The translations under genes were made by a program, and so were the position numbers. Source: Pseudoips prasinana (lineage: Eukaryota > Arthropoda > Insecta > Lepidoptera > Nolidae). Taken from it: a stretch of 64,000 nucleotides of DNA. Of this stretch, positions 9,401 through 20,180 are shown piece after piece. Positions within the stretch are counted from its first letter, which is position 1, and every line of letters begins with the position of its first letter. The stretch covers positions 6,572,001 through 6,636,000 of the forward strand of contig OX621250.1 of NCBI GenBank assembly GCA_951640165.1. Direction: 5' to 3'. The notes under the pieces are model-generated. The model was not told the DNA's origin. It searched no databases and worked only from the letters and a program-made list of their open reading frames with translations.

Positions 9401-10375
9401 TATGATGTATATGAACTCCCATACAAGAATCCACAAGCTGATGCATTTTAGAGCTAAAAAAATAAGTTTCGTGTTTCTCAAAACGAATTGTGTTTAATCT
9501 TTTGAGTTTAATAGATAGATGGCGGACCTAAAGTGTCTTCCACTATTTATATGACACCTTTTGTAAAGATGACTCTCACATCCAGTTCACAAAGACTTTA
9601 AAGCTGAGGAGCACTACATACAGACCCCACAAATGGTTACCAAAGTAGTAGCCAGGACTACATTATCCAGTGCGCTGCACGAGCAATCAATTACATTAAT
9701 TTTACTGGGTGTGTCTAAGGTTGCCAGATCTCAGTTGGGAAAATTAAGATAGAAAAGGCAGTAGTTGTTAGTGAGGTTAGCTATTTGTTGGGAAAAATGA
9801 ATCTGTTTGGCAAGTAACGCACGTGGAATGTCCAACCAACTAACACAAGAACCCTATAACGTTTATATATATATTTATTTAATATTAAGACCAACATAAT
9901 AACAACCATAAAAACTAAAAATAGTAATTGAAGACTAATTACAGGTCTCCGCGAATAGATAGTGGAATATGTAATAAATATGTGATCAGCTTAAATTAAC
10001 TTATTTTCTAAGTGTTAAATTTAAAGAAAAATCTAGGCTGCGTACTACTCTCTATCTCAGTTTTTTTACAATTATTTTAAAATTAAATGATTTGTTTATT
10101 TAATATATTGCTTGTTCGCCACAGGAATGCATTCTGACAATAGTTTGTAGATACCAAAGGAAGATGAAATGTTTAATAATGTCTCACTGTTTTGGTGGAA
10201 TATAAATGAGATTCTGTTCAGTAAGTCAGAACAATCAATGTCCCCAGATATAACATGAAGAAGATATGTTGAAACAACTATTTCATGACGATTAGCTAGG
10301 GGCAAAATACAGAACTTGGCACATAATTCCGAATAGCTTTCGGATCTATACGGATATTTAGTGCGATAGCATAAA
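9401..10375. other. Unannotated stretch
   Basis: No gene recognised. A block near 9736-9775 (AAGATAGAAAAGGCAGTAG) recurs reversed near 12560-12610, so a low-copy repeat is present. Confidence 0.45.
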
Positions 10376-10538
10376 TCACACTAATATTATAAAGGCGAAA
10401 ATTTGTGAGTGTGTATGTTTGTTACTTCTTCACAGCAATTTTAATAAAATTTGGTATGGAGGTAGCTGTCACCCTGGATTAACACAAGGGCTATAATTTA
10501 TAATGTGTAACGTGGGTAAAACCGCGGTGCGTAACTAG
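10376..10538 (+). mobile_element. Hel-1 Helitron-type element
   Basis: Starts TCACACTAATATTATAAA after A and ends GTAACTAG before T. The 3' stem is damaged (CGTGGGTAAAACCGCGGTG), so it is an old copy. Confidence 0.75.
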
Positions 10539-10998
10539 TATTTAATAAATATTTGCAGTACTTTTCCAATCCGAAATACTCAATGTTTTGTTTTCATTCC
10601 ACAAATAGTGAGTGTTGACAACATTCGTTCTACGGTCAACTAAGACGCGTGATAGCCTGTAATCAGATGTGTTTAATAGACGCGTGTTTGATTTCCGTGT
10701 CCATATCGTGATACTCGTAACATACCGTACGTGTGAGTGATGCCTTGTGTGTTGCACGCGTAACCTTTATCGCCGATTTTTATGTCAATTCAATACAAAA
10801 TTTTAAAAAAAAATTTCTTCGTGAGCAATTTGCAATTTTTTTTCGTAAATTGTATGTTTATAAGAAAGTTTCCGAAGCACATGCATGCTAAAAAAAAATA
10901 GCAACTCAAAAAGTTGAAATGTCTATGAAAGTTCAATTTCAGCCCACTGTGCGGCGACTTGAACAACTTTTGACATTACGATTTCCACGCCCAATATA
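10539..10998. other. Unannotated stretch
   Basis: A 71-codon minus-strand frame (10542-10757) has no recognisable domain. Nothing else was seen. Confidence 0.45.
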
Positions 10999-11919
10999 CA
11001 GTCCCGCAAACTTTTCTGACCCGGTGGCAGCGTCGCTGTTATCGCATTTAGTGTTGCTAGTAAATATTTTTTGCAATAAAGTGGGTAAAAATAATATGCA
11101 CATTGTAACGTAAATGTTACTTCACTAAAAAGCAAACAAATACTGTCATTACTAATCTTTATAACATCTTTATATTTTTATACAATAATTATGATAATTT
11201 ACATAAAATGTATGCTATGTGTTCTCTAACGGAGATGCTCCAGATATTATTATGTGACCGGAATGGTTTAATTCAGAAGTCATTTCATCATCATCATTAT
11301 CGCAATCACTGCTTTCACTTTCACTATCACTACCATGAATGATGAAAGGCTCGTCTAAGTATCCATCCCTTTTTCGATACACATTTTCAATATTTTTGTA
11401 CATTATTGCAATGCTTTTGCCATTCATTGACTATTATTTTATCAAAAGCTTCTGCAATGAATGATAGGATTTCAGAATTCTATCTACCATGCTCTTTTTC
11501 TTTCACAAGTTTTCTTACACACCACTCCCAGACACCTACAAAGGAAACAGCAAAAATTAAATAAATAATGAATATTTTAAAATATGTATTTTAATTTAAA
11601 GAGCGAGGGGGAATTTCGTATTTTTTCAGAAGCTGACGACACTAACCTGTAGCAGCAGCTACGCATTCATACAACTTATTGAAGGGTATAATTGGTGCCT
11701 GAAGGTGTTATTCTTCCTTCATATAATTCAATACTTGTAATATAACGTTCCCCGCATCAATTTTTAAAGCTTTCGGCATTTTTCACAATTAAAAACCACA
11801 AAGAGAAAAATAAATACGCGCAACAAACAATCAATGGCAGGAATGTCATGGATTGACATTTCAAACTGGCGTCATTAGTTCTACTTTTGGCCACCGGGCC
11901 AGATAAGTTTGTAGCACAG
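10999..11919 (-). mobile_element. Tc1/mariner-superfamily element, internally deleted
   Basis: Imperfect terminal inverted repeats share CAAACTT, TCTG and CCCGGTGGC (CAGTCCCGCAAACTT at the left end, CTGTGCTACAAACTT at the right end read inward). TA flanks both ends (10997-10998, 11920-11921). The minus strand keeps the start and the end of a transposase but lacks the DDE catalytic core, so it cannot move by itself. At 921 bp it is much shorter than a complete element of this group. Confidence 0.75.
11215..11779 (-). pseudogene. Transposase remnant: 5' exon, intron, acidic C-terminus
   Basis: ATG at 11777-11779 opens a reading that begins MPKALKIDAGNVILQVLNY. A stop interrupts codon 24; similarity-like sequence continues (PFNKLYECVAAATG) to a donor ACAG|GTTAGT at 11646/11647. 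The acceptor TTTCCTTTGTAG ends at 11536, giving a 111-bp intron, and the frame resumes as VWEWCVRKLVKEKEHG before a stop. A separate frame, 11427 to 11215, encodes an acidic end (SDSESESSDCDNDDDE). This layout, with a helix-rich N-terminus, a small intron and an acidic tail, resembles insect IS630/DDE_3-type transposases from memory. The central catalytic region is missing. Confidence 0.6.
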
Positions 11920-11921
11920 TA

Positions 11922-12676
11922 AAAGTATTGTTTTCTTTTTCACCTGAATGCGTCGAGAGCGGAACAATCGCGATAGTAGGGATTCCTAAAGGGCCGTTAA
12001 ACTTGATCGAAGTACTCAAGATGGCAGATGCCAAGGTTAAAAAAACTTTAAGTCGATGAAGGTTTAATGCTTTTTATAACTTGCAGGTTTGCTTCAAGAG
12101 TCAGACCGGCTACGCGGCTGTGATTAATGAGTACTTATTGTTACTAGAGATCGCACTTGTTCGAAATTCAATTAAGGTTCTTTTGTCAAAGACCATAGAC
12201 ATTAAAGACAAATATTATTAATATGTTCTCACTTTTGACACTTAGTTTGTCATCTCTTCTCAGTTTGATAGTGCGTCATAAGCAAGGTAGTGTGTTTTGT
12301 TATTAAAATAATTTAAGTACTTCTATTATATAAAAATATTTCTGCACTCCTTCTCCATATGAACTTTAACTGTTCCACATTTCATATTCACCGCCCGCGC
12401 AATATTCGTGTAAAGGGTACAAAATGTTTGCTTCACGTATTATAATTAGTAAGTAGCTTTTAACATATTTATTGTATGCTTTTAAAGTGTTCATTAGTGT
12501 GTGTATAAATACAAGTATATGTTTATGTAGCTTGTATGTAGACAGGATTTCATACACACCATAGTAGGTACACTAACCACTACTGCTTTTTCTATTTCAA
12601 TTTTGCCTCGACCACCCAACGGTTGTCTGACAGAGATCTGAGGCAAAGCAATACAAAAAGGGACCTCCGATTGTAC
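11922..12676. other. Unannotated stretch
   Basis: Contains the reverse copy (12555-12650) of the block near 9736-9775 but no gene. Two small minus-strand frames have no domains. Confidence 0.45.
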
Positions 12677-12822
12677 TAGTAGATGGTGTAAGACAGTCGC
12701 ATCGCCGCTTCGTGTCGCGGGTTCGAGTCCCGCGCTTGCCAACTATTTCTGTGACCCATAAATATTATTTCTGAGTCTGGATTCAATTATATTATCCGTC
12801 TATTATGTTTGTAAAGTACCTT
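12677..12822 (+). mobile_element. SINE-A, 3'-truncated
   Basis: A degraded A box and an intact GGTTCGAGTCCCGCGC B box. The body stops after TTTGTAAAGTACC and lacks the terminal CAGGGATTA block and A-tail. Confidence 0.75.
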
Positions 12823-14119
12823 GAATTCTCATTTATAATATTATAAATGTGAATTTTTCTATGTTTTGTTATTCAATCACGATATTTGATTAGGAGTTAG
12901 TATGTAGAGATTCAGCATTTAGTTATTAGTCGAAGCACAACTATTATGTGGATAGTTATAACAAAGCGGGTTAATGTTTTAGCTTATAAAATTTATCATA
13001 GCCTCAGTCACGATTTAATGGAGATTAATACATCATTGCGAAAAGTCGAAGCTTGTGCCACGTTCTACTCTATGGTCTTTCAAGGACTAAGCTTGTCACG
13101 TTATTTAACTAAAATTATAGTTTTTAAATTATAGCTCCAATACAGATAATAACAGCAATTATAGTCTGTCACAATAATAGATATTTGAACTTGCGTATAA
13201 GTTGTGAAACCATTCCAGTTATATATAGTTATAACTGTAAGCTCCGCGTGAAATGTAGAACTGCCTAAACATTTTCAAAACACTTGCTTAATAGTGTAAC
13301 GCATGCTAACAAAGTCCTCACCTTACCAAAGTAAGTATAATACCTTGTGCAACACAAAAAACAATGATAGCTATGTATAGTATCGCAGAAACTATAAATT
13401 AATTAGCCTATACATTTCATTCACTACCAACCTTGTGATATACCGAATACCTTGACCAAAAACTTCGAACAAAAAGTATGCACTGAAAAAGCAAAAATAC
13501 GTAAAAATAAAATCTATTATAGTCTATGGCTAACATTTCACAACTTTTTAAAACGTTACACTGTCAATATGACACACGTCAGATGGCTTCGCGCGGGAAA
13601 CAAAGAGAAGTTGAAAGTGGGTAATAGACACAAATTAGGTTACATACACCTCCCATGTCACGGAGTTCGCATAACAAATTTCTATCTCAACAATTGAAAC
13701 ACTTTCGCCACACATTAATTATAATTATGCTTATTAAGTTGTGTACATATAAAAACTTATTGTAATTTGTGACATGCAAACAATTTTGATAAGTATACAG
13801 CTTAAAATTGTTAAATTGTTAACGAATTAATAACAATTATCGCCGCTATAAAGCAATACTTACTGACAAAAAAATGTGTATACTCATTTGACTTTTACGA
13901 GTTTGGCGATCTTTATAGACAGAAATTTTTTTTTGGGTTATCACGCTTTGCGCTCGAGTTGTGGGTAGGCATTGGCATCAATTATGTATTTTATAATATG
14001 TAAATATCCAAATTCCCAAAAACCGACCCCCTAATAAATTACTGCGCATCATTAGTTTTACCCCATAGAGGGTGCTACGGCTTGCATAAGTTGTAGTTTT
14101 TGAGGTAAAACTTCTTTAC
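12823..14119. other. Unannotated stretch
   Basis: About 1.3 kb of AT-rich DNA. Frames of 62 and 81 codons (12946-13134, 13452-13697) show no recognised motif. No repeat match was seen. Confidence 0.45.
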
Positions 14120-14409
14120 ATTTGACTTTGGTAGTGACGAGAGCGTTGCAAAAACTGGGATCGGGCGAGGCGAACGGAACTTGCGAGGGAGATGTAAGTG
14201 AAGGTAGAAAGATAGAGAGTTCCGTTTCATATATCTAAGTTGTACAGACGCCAGCACAACCAGCTACCCCAATCTGTCAAATTTCTTTTATAGATTTTCA
14301 ACATTATCACAAAAGCATAAGGTTCACTTTCAATTGGGGAAATTTGACAGATTGGGGTAGCTTGATATGCTGGCGTCTGTACTTCAGTCGTGTGGTCTAA
14401 AGCACACTT
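14120..14409 (+). repeat. Repeat X copy, split by M1
   Basis: Left part GTGACGAGAGCGTTGC ... GAACTTGCGAGGGAGAT, right part CTTCAGTCGTGTGGTCTA. The copy at 21190-21240 (reverse) reads across the junction without M1, which fixes the insertion point at a TA. Confidence 0.6.
14245..14379 (+). mobile_element. M1 palindromic MITE, 135 bp
   Basis: Ends CAGACGCCAGCACAACC and GCTGGCGTCTG, flanked by TA (14243-14244, 14380-14381). The arms pair over about 43 bp around an AT-rich loop containing GCATAAGGTTCAC. Confidence 0.9.
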
Positions 14410-14484
14410 CTTTATTTCTCTGTCCGGTGAAGTATGTAAAGTCTAATTCCGGTTTTAAGCTGTATATTTCTGAAAACTGTATTC

Positions 14485-14560
14485 CAACCCAGGACAAATC
14501 TATGAGTGATGAGCACGATTATTTCTCATGTGTCTGTTATTAAATTGTCTTTAATATGTA
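14485..14560 (+). mobile_element. SINE-C2 body fragment
   Basis: Contains CCCAGGACAAATCTATGA and GTGATGAGCACGATTATT, shared with 25575-25610. The tRNA-like head is missing. Confidence 0.5.
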
Positions 14561-14734
14561 TGGTATGTGTTAAGAAATACATACCTAAGTAAGTTTACCA
14601 GTTGTCTGGTTGCCATAGGACAGGTTCTGCCTAGTTTGAGATCAGATGGTAGTGAGTTATTTATATGTTCATTGCTATATACTATGTCTTTTTTAACTTG
14701 TTACGACTCTATCACTCATAATTTTATCCATCTT

Positions 14735-14862
14735 GCTGACCTTGTCCGTCCTAAGGCCGCCTGGAAGAAATCAGATTAAGCGATAACACCCATTGTACGA
14801 TATCCACTCACATTTAAATCTTGATGTACAATAAAGAGTATTTGTATTGTATTGAAAAGGTC
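14735..14862 (+). mobile_element. LINE 3' end fragment
   Basis: AAGGCCGCCTGGAAG, AGCGATAACACCCATTGTAC and the terminal GTACAATAAAGAGTATTTG are typical of the 3' UTR of a widespread lepidopteran non-LTR element (from memory). AATAAA lies just before the end. Confidence 0.5.
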
Positions 14863-15343
14863 ATATTACGAAAGATGTATTCAATGCCATTACATCCTTC
14901 AACTTATTAATTTAAAGTAAGTAACTCATTATACACCAAAAATATTACCTACACGGTTGGTACATTCAGAGAAAGGATTGTTTCTATGTGCAAAGTGTAG
15001 GGTATTTTTGGAATCATCAAACCAGCTAGATTACTCCTCCGGGTCTCATAATTTGTTTGTAGGTTCCAAAAAAGTAGTTCCTCTCAGTATTTCGTAAAAT
15101 TAATAGCTTTGTATTCTCATTTTTTTTAGAACAAAACGATTCTTACTAATTATTTATTCGTTTTATTTGATTTAAGATCACTATTCTATTGAAATTATAA
15201 GCTTTCATTCTGATTCTATGGAATCTAAGGGATGTGTACCTATACTTAATAAACTTGTCTGTTTTCCCTATATCTATTTATTGAGTACCAAATATAGCAG
15301 AAAAACACATTTCCAGTGATTTGCAACTTAAAGCCATTCTTTT
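14863..15343. other. Unannotated stretch
   Basis: AT-rich; no feature recognised. Confidence 0.45.
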
Positions 15344-15456
15344 AAACTATAATAATAATAATATCCTGGGTCATTATTTACACATGGCAATCTGATCCCA
15401 AACTAAGCAGAGCTTGTACTATGGGAACCCGATAACCAATATATTACATATACTTA

Positions 15457-15788
15457 TCTATACTAATATTATAAAGAGGTAACGTTTTTGACATTGTAAG
15501 GGGCAATCTGTAATGCAATGCAATGTGTAATGTAATGCGGGCAGCGCAGGACCGGCTATTGTGGAGATCTTTGGGGAGGCCTTTGTCCAGCTGTGTACGT
15601 CTTTCGGCTGATATGATGAAGATGATGATGAAGGGGTAATCTCTGGATCTACTGAACCGATTATCAAAATTATTTCACTAATAGAAAGCTACGTTATTGT
15701 GGAGTGTCATAGGCTATCCAAGTTGCGGGACAAACGGGCAGGGACAAAAATATTTATAACGGGGAACGAAGTCCGCGGGCACTGCTAG
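15457..15788 (+). mobile_element. Hel-4 Helitron-type element inserted in SINE-B
   Basis: Starts TCTATACTAATATTATAAAG after A and ends GGGCACTGCTAG before T. The 3' stem is made from CGAAGTCCGCGGGC. It is itself split by an RTE piece; the sibling at 38039-38287 lacks that piece. Confidence 0.8.
15510..15630 (+). mobile_element. RTE 3' end with 12-bp target duplication
   Basis: AAGGGGCAATCT (15498-15509) and AAGGGGTAATCT (15631-15642) flank a 121-bp piece ending TTCGGCTGATATGATGAAG and (ATG)n. Against Hel-4 at 38039 the duplication is exact except for one base. Confidence 0.8.
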
Positions 15789-16193
15789 TTATATAGATAA
15801 TTATACGCAGACTCAAGACAGACAGACATGTTCATGCACACAAATATCTATCCTGGTTGGAAATCGAACCCACGACCTGCGGCGAGTAAGGCAAACTATG
15901 CGAACGGGCTCATCGTCGTCTATTCGTCCGTACCTAACATAATATACAGAAATTTCCGTTTTAAACACAATAGAGCGGCATTCGCTAGATTACAATCAAA
16001 TTACAATCCAAATTTTATCATATCTGGGTAAATTACAAGGTACTGTTAAAGCGAAATAGTGCCATAGCACCGTAACCTTAATAATTAGCCACTGTGAAAA
16101 CTAGACATCAACATTTAGGTGCGGCGAGATCTGGTTCGGTATAGTTTAGGTTAAGAATTTGGTACAAGCGGCCTGTGAACCGTGAATTTATAA

Positions 16194-16519
16194 TCTATCT
16201 TACAAATAAATAAAATTGAAGTGTCTGTTTGTAATATTAAAATAACCGTTTTTTACTGCATGTATATGAATGTATATACGGTACATACACCAAAATAACA
16301 TTTTTTTACAATTTTTGTCTGTCTGTCTGTCTGTTTGTTCCGGCTAATCTCTGAAATGGCTGGAGCGATTTTGACGGGACTTTTATTGGCAGGTAGCTGA
16401 TGTAATAAGGAGTAACTTAGGCTACTTTTATTTTTGAAACATATTTTATTTATAAACAAAACCAAAAATAAAACAAAATAAACTAATTAACACGCGGACG
16501 AAGTCGCGGGCACAGCTAG
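16194..16519 (+). mobile_element. Hel-5 Helitron-type element, 326 bp
   Basis: A|TCTATCTTACAAATAAAT at the start; CGCGGACGAAGTCGCGGGC stem then ACAGCTAG|T at the end. Contains a short (TGTC)n run at 16316-16333. Confidence 0.75.
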
Positions 16520-16574
16520 TCTGGTATAATTTTGTTTACTAATTGTATAATAAATAAACAAATTGAGACAAGTA

Positions 16575-16656
16575 GGTAACACACGGCCATCTGATCGCAG
16601 ACTAGGCAGAGTCTGTAGTATGGCCACTAGACAACTGATAAACATACTTATATTAT
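16575..16656 (-). mobile_element. SINE-B tail fragment
   Basis: Matches the 3' end of SINE-B (GGCCATCTGATCGCAGACTA, AACTGATAAACATACTTAT). The head is absent; Hel-1 follows. Confidence 0.65.
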
Positions 16657-16657
16657 A

Positions 16658-16830
16658 CTAGCCGTGTCCCGCGGTTTTTCCCGCGTTAAACTTTATAAAT
16701 TATAGCCTTTGTTTTAATCTAGGGTGTCAGCGAACTCCATACCACATTTTATTTAAATCGCTCCAGCCGTTTAGATATGAAGAAGTAACAAACATACACA
16801 CTCACAAACTTTCTTATAATATTAGTGTGA
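16658..16830 (-). mobile_element. Hel-1 Helitron-type element
   Basis: On the minus strand it starts A|TCACACTAATATTATAAG and ends CGGGACACGGCTAG|T. The body keeps CGCTCCAGCCGTTTAGA and AACAAACATACACACTCAC (plus-strand sense). Confidence 0.8.
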
Positions 16831-16875
16831 TTATTCTGAATCATAAATAAATTTGAATAAAATGTATGAGATATG

Positions 16876-17069
16876 TACAGGAAACGCAGCGGCTAAGATA
16901 GTCGCCTCGCCGCTTTGTGTCGCGGGTTCGAGTCCCGCGCCGGACAAATATTTGTGTAACCCATAAATAGTTGTTCTGAGTCTGGATGTAATTTGTGTCC
17001 GTGTATTATATGTTTGTAAAGTACCCCGCGACACAGGGATTAGATTCCCTAGTGCGGGCGTTGTCTTCA
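16876..17069 (+). mobile_element. SINE-A copy
   Basis: ACGCAGCGGCTAAG A-box region, GGTTCGAGTCCCGCGCCGG B box, full body to GCGGGCGTTGTCTTCAT. The A-tail is eroded. Confidence 0.85.
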
Positions 17070-17376
17070 TAAGTCTATGTATTTAATACACTACATTAAC
17101 AAACATATTTATTTATTGAATTTAATAAGCAGCAATGTCCGTATCATTACATTGAAATTCTAACAATTTCTTTTCTCACAAGAAAAACGAAATTACACGT
17201 CCGATAAAAATCCAATTAATTTACATCTAACAATTAATTTTCGTAACAATATAACGGTATAATTACGCAAATTACAGTTATGTGTTGAAAACGTGAAATT
17301 ACAGCGCGGTCAATGACCTACTGCGTGCGAAAATATAACTTCACTCCATGTGGTTAACATATTGACATATATTTGT
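17070..17376. other. Unannotated stretch
   Basis: AT-rich; nothing recognised before the tandem repeat. Confidence 0.45.
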
Positions 17377-17966
17377 CCAATTTAGACTAAATTGGTTTCT
17401 CCTTATGTAGGCCATGGGACTGTGTATTGTGTGGATATAATTGATAGGATTCACAAGACCCCTCCTGAACTGTAAACGTCAATTTTGACGTTTAAACGTT
17501 TGCAGTTTAGTCCCTATGGATTTACTTTGGCAATGTAGACACACGTTTCTCTGCTATCAAAAAAATTACATATTGAAGTATATTCATTCAATTTATACTA
17601 AATTGGTTCCTTCGTATGTTGGTCATGGGACTGTGTATTGTGTGGGTATAATTGATAGGATTCACAAGACCCCTCCTGAACTGTAAACGTAAATTTTTGA
17701 CGTTTAAACGTTAGCAGTTTAGCAGTTTAGTCTCTATGGATTTACTTTGGCAATGTAGACATGTTTCTCTGCTATCAAAAAAAAATACATATTGAAGTAT
17801 ATTCATCCAATTTAGACTAAATTGGTTTCTTCTTATGTGGGTCATGGGACTGTGTATTGTGTGGGTATAATTGATAGGATTCACAAGACTCCTCCTAAAC
17901 TATGAACGTAAATTTTTGACGTTTAAACGTTTGCAATTTAGTATCTATGGATTTACTTTGGCAATG
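17377..17966. repeat. Tandem repeat, 211-219 bp unit, 2.8 copies
   Basis: Units begin at 17377 (211 bp), 17588 (219 bp) and 17807 (160 bp, incomplete). Each starts with the palindrome CCAATTTAG-ACTAAATTGG and has a second palindrome AAACGTCAA-TTGACGTTT, with variants. They are highly similar; one difference is a short duplication of GCAGTTTA in unit 2. No frame runs through. Confidence 0.9.
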
Positions 17967-17969
17967 ACA

Positions 17970-18165
17970 ATATGTAGTAAAAATATTAGACTAGCTAGCT
18001 AAATATCAATGCTATAATAAAATAAATTTTATAAATGTTTTCATACAATGTGTACCTAAATATCTATGTTACTAGAAATAATAATGTATACAACTATATC
18101 ACTACAAACATGTTCTGACTATTTACAAGCGCTTTTTTAAAGTCTACGTGTATAAAAAAAAAGTC
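17970..18165 (-). repeat. Family E dispersed repeat, copy 2
   Basis: Reverse of the core at 1957-2140: TAGCTAAATATCA, GAACATGTT/AACATGTTC, ACAAGCGCTTTTTTAAAGTC. Confidence 0.6.
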
Positions 18166-18229
18166 TCTGCTACCAGAAAAATATATATTTGATTATTTCA
18201 TGATATTATGGGTCAAGCACTGTTACATC

Positions 18230-18353
18230 CGAAGAAGAAGATGAAGCCGCTGGATGTGGGTAGCACAAGACCACTTAAGACCCGCAATTGTGAAGATCTT
18301 TGGGGAGGACTTTCTCCAGCAGTAGGCATCTTTCGGTTGATATGATGATGATG
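18230..18353 (+). mobile_element. RTE 3' end with perfect 11-bp duplication
   Basis: ACTGTTACATC occurs at 18219-18229 and 18354-18364, directly flanking a 124-bp piece that ends TTCGGTTGATATGATGATGA. This is direct evidence of retrotransposition of a heavily 5'-truncated copy. Confidence 0.85.
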
Positions 18354-18364
18354 ACTGTTACATC

Positions 18365-18932
18365 ATCAGCGTAATATCGTCCATAGCTAGACATACGCCT
18401 ACCCTAAAGGTTTATAAAACGTTGACATTTGGAGGGATTTGCCGTAGTGACCGCGCTTGGCATGCGAATTGGTGATTGCAGTTAGGTGTTAATTAGTACA
18501 CAATGGTACGGTATGGGGTGGTAGTTAGTATTTCTTGGCCAGAAACCACACGGCAAGCGCTGTATAGTTAGATAAGTAGGTTTGTTTGAGACCTATAATC
18601 CCAGACCTACACGGAACACTTTGATATAAATTAAATAAATCCGAATCACGAAATAGAAAAAAGATTTAGCACAACAGATAAGAAACAGTTTCATGTTAAT
18701 CTGATGTAAAGTCAGTCAAAACACCAAAAAAACGTATTAAATTATATGATTTTTTGCAGACTAAGCCTGATTACGAAGTGAATGTGCGGTTACATCTGGA
18801 TATCTTGCAATATTCCGGTAAAACTGTAATAGGAATAACTAACAAATACTCTTGTTTTAATGATTATTCCCACGCGATTATATAGATTAGACATCCAGAT
18901 AATGGTTAAAAAATTGTTTTTAAGTAATTTTA
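18365..18932. other. Unannotated stretch
   Basis: No gene or repeat recognised. Confidence 0.45.
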
Positions 18933-19040
18933 TATCATCATCATGTCAGCAGAATGACGATCACTGCTGAACAAGTGCCTCCCCCAACGATGAGGGATAT
19001 GCCATAATTGCCACGCTTGACAGACTAGCAGGAACAGGTC
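18933..19040 (-). mobile_element. R family fragment
   Basis: ATCATCATCATGTCAGC (reverse of the ATG tail), CTGCTGAACAAGTGCCTCCC and GGGATATGCCATAATTGCC match the 3' half of R in reverse. Confidence 0.65.
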
Positions 19041-19078
19041 AGCAGACGCTGCTGACTTCTGCCAACTTCTACGTGATA

Positions 19079-19280
19079 TGACGGGTCTGTTGGCGTGGTT
19101 GGCAAATTGCTTGCTATTCACGCCGGAGGTCGTGGGTTCGATTCCCACCCAGGACAGATATTCGTGTGCACGAACATGACTGTTTGTCGTGAGTATAAGT
19201 TGGATTCCATAATACAAGCTCTGATTAGTTTGTGATCAGATGGCCGTGGTTGAATAATGTCCTAAGATATTATTATTATT
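19079..19280 (+). mobile_element. SINE-B copy
   Basis: CGGGTCTGTTGGCGTGGT head, GGTTCGATTCCCACCCAGG B box, tail with GATCAGATGGCCGTGG and GATATTATTATT. There is an internal deletion of the TATAAGTATG segment. Confidence 0.85.
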
Positions 19281-20157
19281 ATATTCTCGGCCGTTAGTCA
19301 CACAGCAATAATTCCATAATTTGAATCTATTTTAAACCGACTTTGAAAGAAGGAGATTATCAATTCGACTGTATGTTTTTACGGTTTCGTGCCGTAATGG
19401 TTGTAAAAATAAAAAAAAAGAAAGATAAGTCTTCTGTATCATGGTTACCGATGTCAATGTTTTAAAGGTATTTTTTCTATACAAACAAAAAATACGAAAA
19501 TTTCGACTTAATTTATTTGTTTGTTTTCCTGTTTTTGGTAGGGATTTGACGGTCAAGTCAGACAAGTTGCTTGGTTAAACTTATTTAGGTTTTAAGCTAC
19601 CTACATATTATACAGATTTGTATTGCATATCTCTCAGCACATCATTTACAAATTTATATGGCCAAAAATAATGTAATAACTTGTTAGCTAGTAAAACTTT
19701 AGTAAATAAGTTGAGCCGGTGCATGTTATCCATTTTATACTAATAAAGTTCTATTCGATTCTATTCTATCACGTAAATTGTTACTAAGCATCCGCTTACT
19801 AACTTTGCAAATTATATTTAAATTAACTAGATAGTACATATTCGCACGCACGGCTAGCAGGTACCTACTATACGATATCTATACGTTTTGCTACCGGAAG
19901 TATGTATCTACATTAACATGCGTAGAAAATTAGAAACAACAAAAACGTTTTATTACGATTGTAATTCAAAAAGAATTGCATAGATCAGTATTTCCTCCTT
20001 TCACAAAACTTGTAACTTTCAGTTAGAATCACTAACTAACTATACAGGATAAGTTTTACAAAAAATTATAAAAGTGTTACCATTTTTACGTAGCACTCAG
20101 CGTTCCGAGTAGGCACCATAAGTAAAACACCAAAATTATTAAATTCCTACCTACAGA
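19281..20157. other. Unannotated stretch with a possible LINE tail
   Basis: AATAAAGTTCTATTCGATTC followed by TATTCTAT repeats at 19742-19768 resembles a LINE 3' tail. AAGCATCCGCTTACTAACT at 19786-19804 recurs at 20498-20516. No gene was found. Confidence 0.4.
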
Positions 20158-20180
20158 TGTGAAAAGTGCACCTCGATAAA

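Larger units (their letters stand above)
15344..15910 (-). mobile_element. SINE-B containing a Helitron that contains an RTE
   Basis: The tail part (15344-15456) and head part (15789-15910, with a B-box-like GGAAATCGAACCCACGACC on the plus strand) are separated by Hel-4. The uninterrupted copy at 32458-32681 reads CTTATTAAGATAATTACACC across the junction. Confidence 0.8.
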
